From: Achromobacter xylosoxidans
Lineage (GTDB): Bacteria > Pseudomonadota > Gammaproteobacteria > Burkholderiales > Burkholderiaceae_B
Length of the DNA stretch: 64,000 nt
Direction: 5' to 3'
Assembly: GCF_014490035.1 (NCBI RefSeq)
Contig: NZ_CP061008.1
Location: forward strand, 5,580,001 to 5,644,000
In this document: positions 62,943 to 64,000 of the stretch, piece by piece
How the letters are laid out: each line of letters opens with the position of its first letter
How positions within the stretch are numbered: position 1 is the stretch's first letter
Program-made: the position numbers and the translations under genes
Notes under the pieces: model-generated
The model's input: the letters and a program-made list of their open reading frames with translations, nothing else
Databases searched by the model: none
Told to the model about the DNA's origin: nothing

Positions 62943-64000
62943 ATGACTTCATCCGCCTTCGACATAGCGATTCTAGGCGCGGGCCCGGTGGGCCGCGTGC
63001 TGGCCCTGATGCTGGCCCGCGTGGCGCCCGACCCCGCGCGCATCGCGCTGCTTGCCGGCAGCGCGCCCGCCGCGGTCGCGCCGTCGGCGGCGGTCCCCGC
63101 CACGGATCCCCGCGTGCTGGCCATGAACCATGGCAGCCGGGTGCTGCTGGAGTCGCTGCATGCCTGGCCCGAACGCTCGGCCGACATCCGCAACATCCAT
63201 GTATCGCAGCGCGGCCGGCTGGGCCGCACCCTGATCCAGAACACCGATTTCGGCGTGCCGCAGCTGGGCAGCGTGGTCGCCTATTCCGGCCTGCACGCCA
63301 AGCTGGACGAATGCGTGGCCGCTTGCGGCGTCACCGTGCTGCAAGGGCCGCCCGCGCGGATCGGCATGCAGGACGCAGACGGCGTGCGCGTCGAACAAGG
63401 CGACGCGACACTGCTGTGCCGGGTCGCAGTGCAATCCGACGGCGCGGGCGCGACCGACGTGCGCCGCGACTACGACCAACATGCGGTGCTGACCACGGCG
63501 TACGCCACCCTGCCCCGCCGCGGCTGGGCCTGGGAGCGCTTCACCGCCGAAGGCCCGCTGGCGCTGCTGCCGCACCCGCAGACGCCGGACGCCTATTCGG
63601 TGGTCTGGTGCAGCGCGCCCGAGCGCGCCGCCGAACTGGCGGCGCTGGACAACGCCGCGTTTTCGCGGGCGCTGTCCGCCGCCTTCGGCGACCGCCTGGG
63701 ACGGCTTTCCAGCCAGGCGCCGCGACATGTCTTCCCGCTGGCGCTGAGCGCCCGCCGCGCCCAGGTGCACGGCCGCGTGGCGGCCATCGGCAATGCCGCG
63801 CAAACCCTGCATCCGGTCGCAGGCCAGGGCCTGAACCTGGGCCTGCGCGACGCGGCCCGCCTGGCCCAGACGCTGGGCAGCTGGCTGGCCCATCCGGACG
63901 TCAATCCCGGTTCCGCCCTGGCGGAATTCGCCGGGGCGCGCCACGTGGACCGCTTCATCACCGCCGGCCTGACCGATCTGATGCCTCGCATCTTCTCGAC
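62943..64000 (+). CDS. UbiH/UbiF/VisC-family FAD monooxygenase, partial (runs off the window)
   Basis: The first 352 residues are present. The FAD motif DIAILGAGPVGRVLALML and the GNAAQTLHPVAGQGLNLGLRD segment are UbiH-family hallmarks. It hydroxylates the ubiquinone ring in ubiquinone synthesis (2-octaprenyl-6-methoxyphenol hydroxylase type). It lies downstream of pepP, as in the pepP-ubiH cluster of many proteobacteria. The C-terminus is cut at the window end. Confidence 0.88.
   Translation, partial: MTSSAFDIAILGAGPVGRVLALMLARVAPDPARIALLAGSAPAAVAPSAAVPATDPRVLAMNHGSRVLLESLHAWPERSADIRNIHVSQRGRLGRTLIQNTDFGVPQLGSVVAYSGLHAKLDECVAACGVTVLQGPPARIGMQDADGVRVEQGDATLLCRVAVQSDGAGATDVRRDYDQHAVLTTAYATLPRRGWAWERFTAEGPLALLPHPQTPDAYSVVWCSAPERAAELAALDNAAFSRALSAAFGDRLGRLSSQAPRHVFPLALSARRAQVHGRVAAIGNAAQTLHPVAGQGLNLGLRDAARLAQTLGSWLAHPDVNPGSALAEFAGARHVDRFITAGLTDLMPRIFS

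Overview
The window is high-GC DNA from a beta-proteobacterium of the family Alcaligenaceae, most likely Bordetella or Achromobacter. The evidence is two Bug-family (tripartite tricarboxylate) periplasmic receptors, a Bordetella-type porin, a phasin, the aat-bpt pair, pepP next to a ubiH-like gene, azlCD divergent from ilvE, and frequent TTG starts. The genus is an inference. No insertion sequence, integrase, rRNA or CRISPR array was found.

Layout. Bases 1-7860 (minus strand) hold a dicarboxylate module: an iron-sulfur protein, two small membrane anchors and a flavoprotein of the succinate dehydrogenase/fumarate reductase type, a two-subunit class I fumarase/tartrate dehydratase, an amidohydrolase, a LysR regulator, a Bug receptor and the start of a TauE/SafE permease. 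Bases 8184-27618 lie between two identical tRNA-Gly genes. They carry a small membrane protein, an autotransporter, an AT-rich gap with phased repeats, two hybrid sensor kinases flanking a REC-EAL response regulator, a degenerate EAL protein, a seven-gene CS1-type fimbrial operon and a ProQ/FinO protein. tRNA-Cys follows the second tRNA-Gly.

Bases 27855-49455 are mostly core genes: a D-2-hydroxyacid dehydrogenase, DoxX with its LysR regulator, a NUDIX hydrolase, aat, bpt, pyrD, a phasin, a second Bug receptor with an IclR regulator, a CinA-type protein, an EI24/CysZ protein, a thioredoxin, a DEAD-box helicase, azlCD/ilvE, a YheT-like hydrolase, an M48 protease and galU. Bases 49484-53499 form an amine/amino-acid oxidation unit (oxidase and permease) with a divergent MerR-XRE-cupin regulator. 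Bases 53531-60891 include CtaG, a porin and a divalent-cation neighbourhood: mgtA with a proline-rich leader peptide, a stand-alone MgtC-type C-terminal domain, and a Na/Ca-type exchanger behind a yybP-ykoY manganese riboswitch. The window ends with pepP, a TM2 protein and a truncated ubiH-like gene.

The most interesting system is at 12.2-26.6 kb. Kinase 1 has the phospho-accepting His and a receiver but no HPt. Kinase 2 has Arg in place of that His but keeps a receiver and an HPt domain. The REC-EAL protein between them can be the terminal receiver. Together they would form one phosphorelay split over three proteins, ending in a c-di-GMP phosphodiesterase next to a fimbrial operon. The layout resembles the P. 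aeruginosa Pvr/Rcs-cupD and Roc-cup loci, but no DNA-binding response regulator is present.
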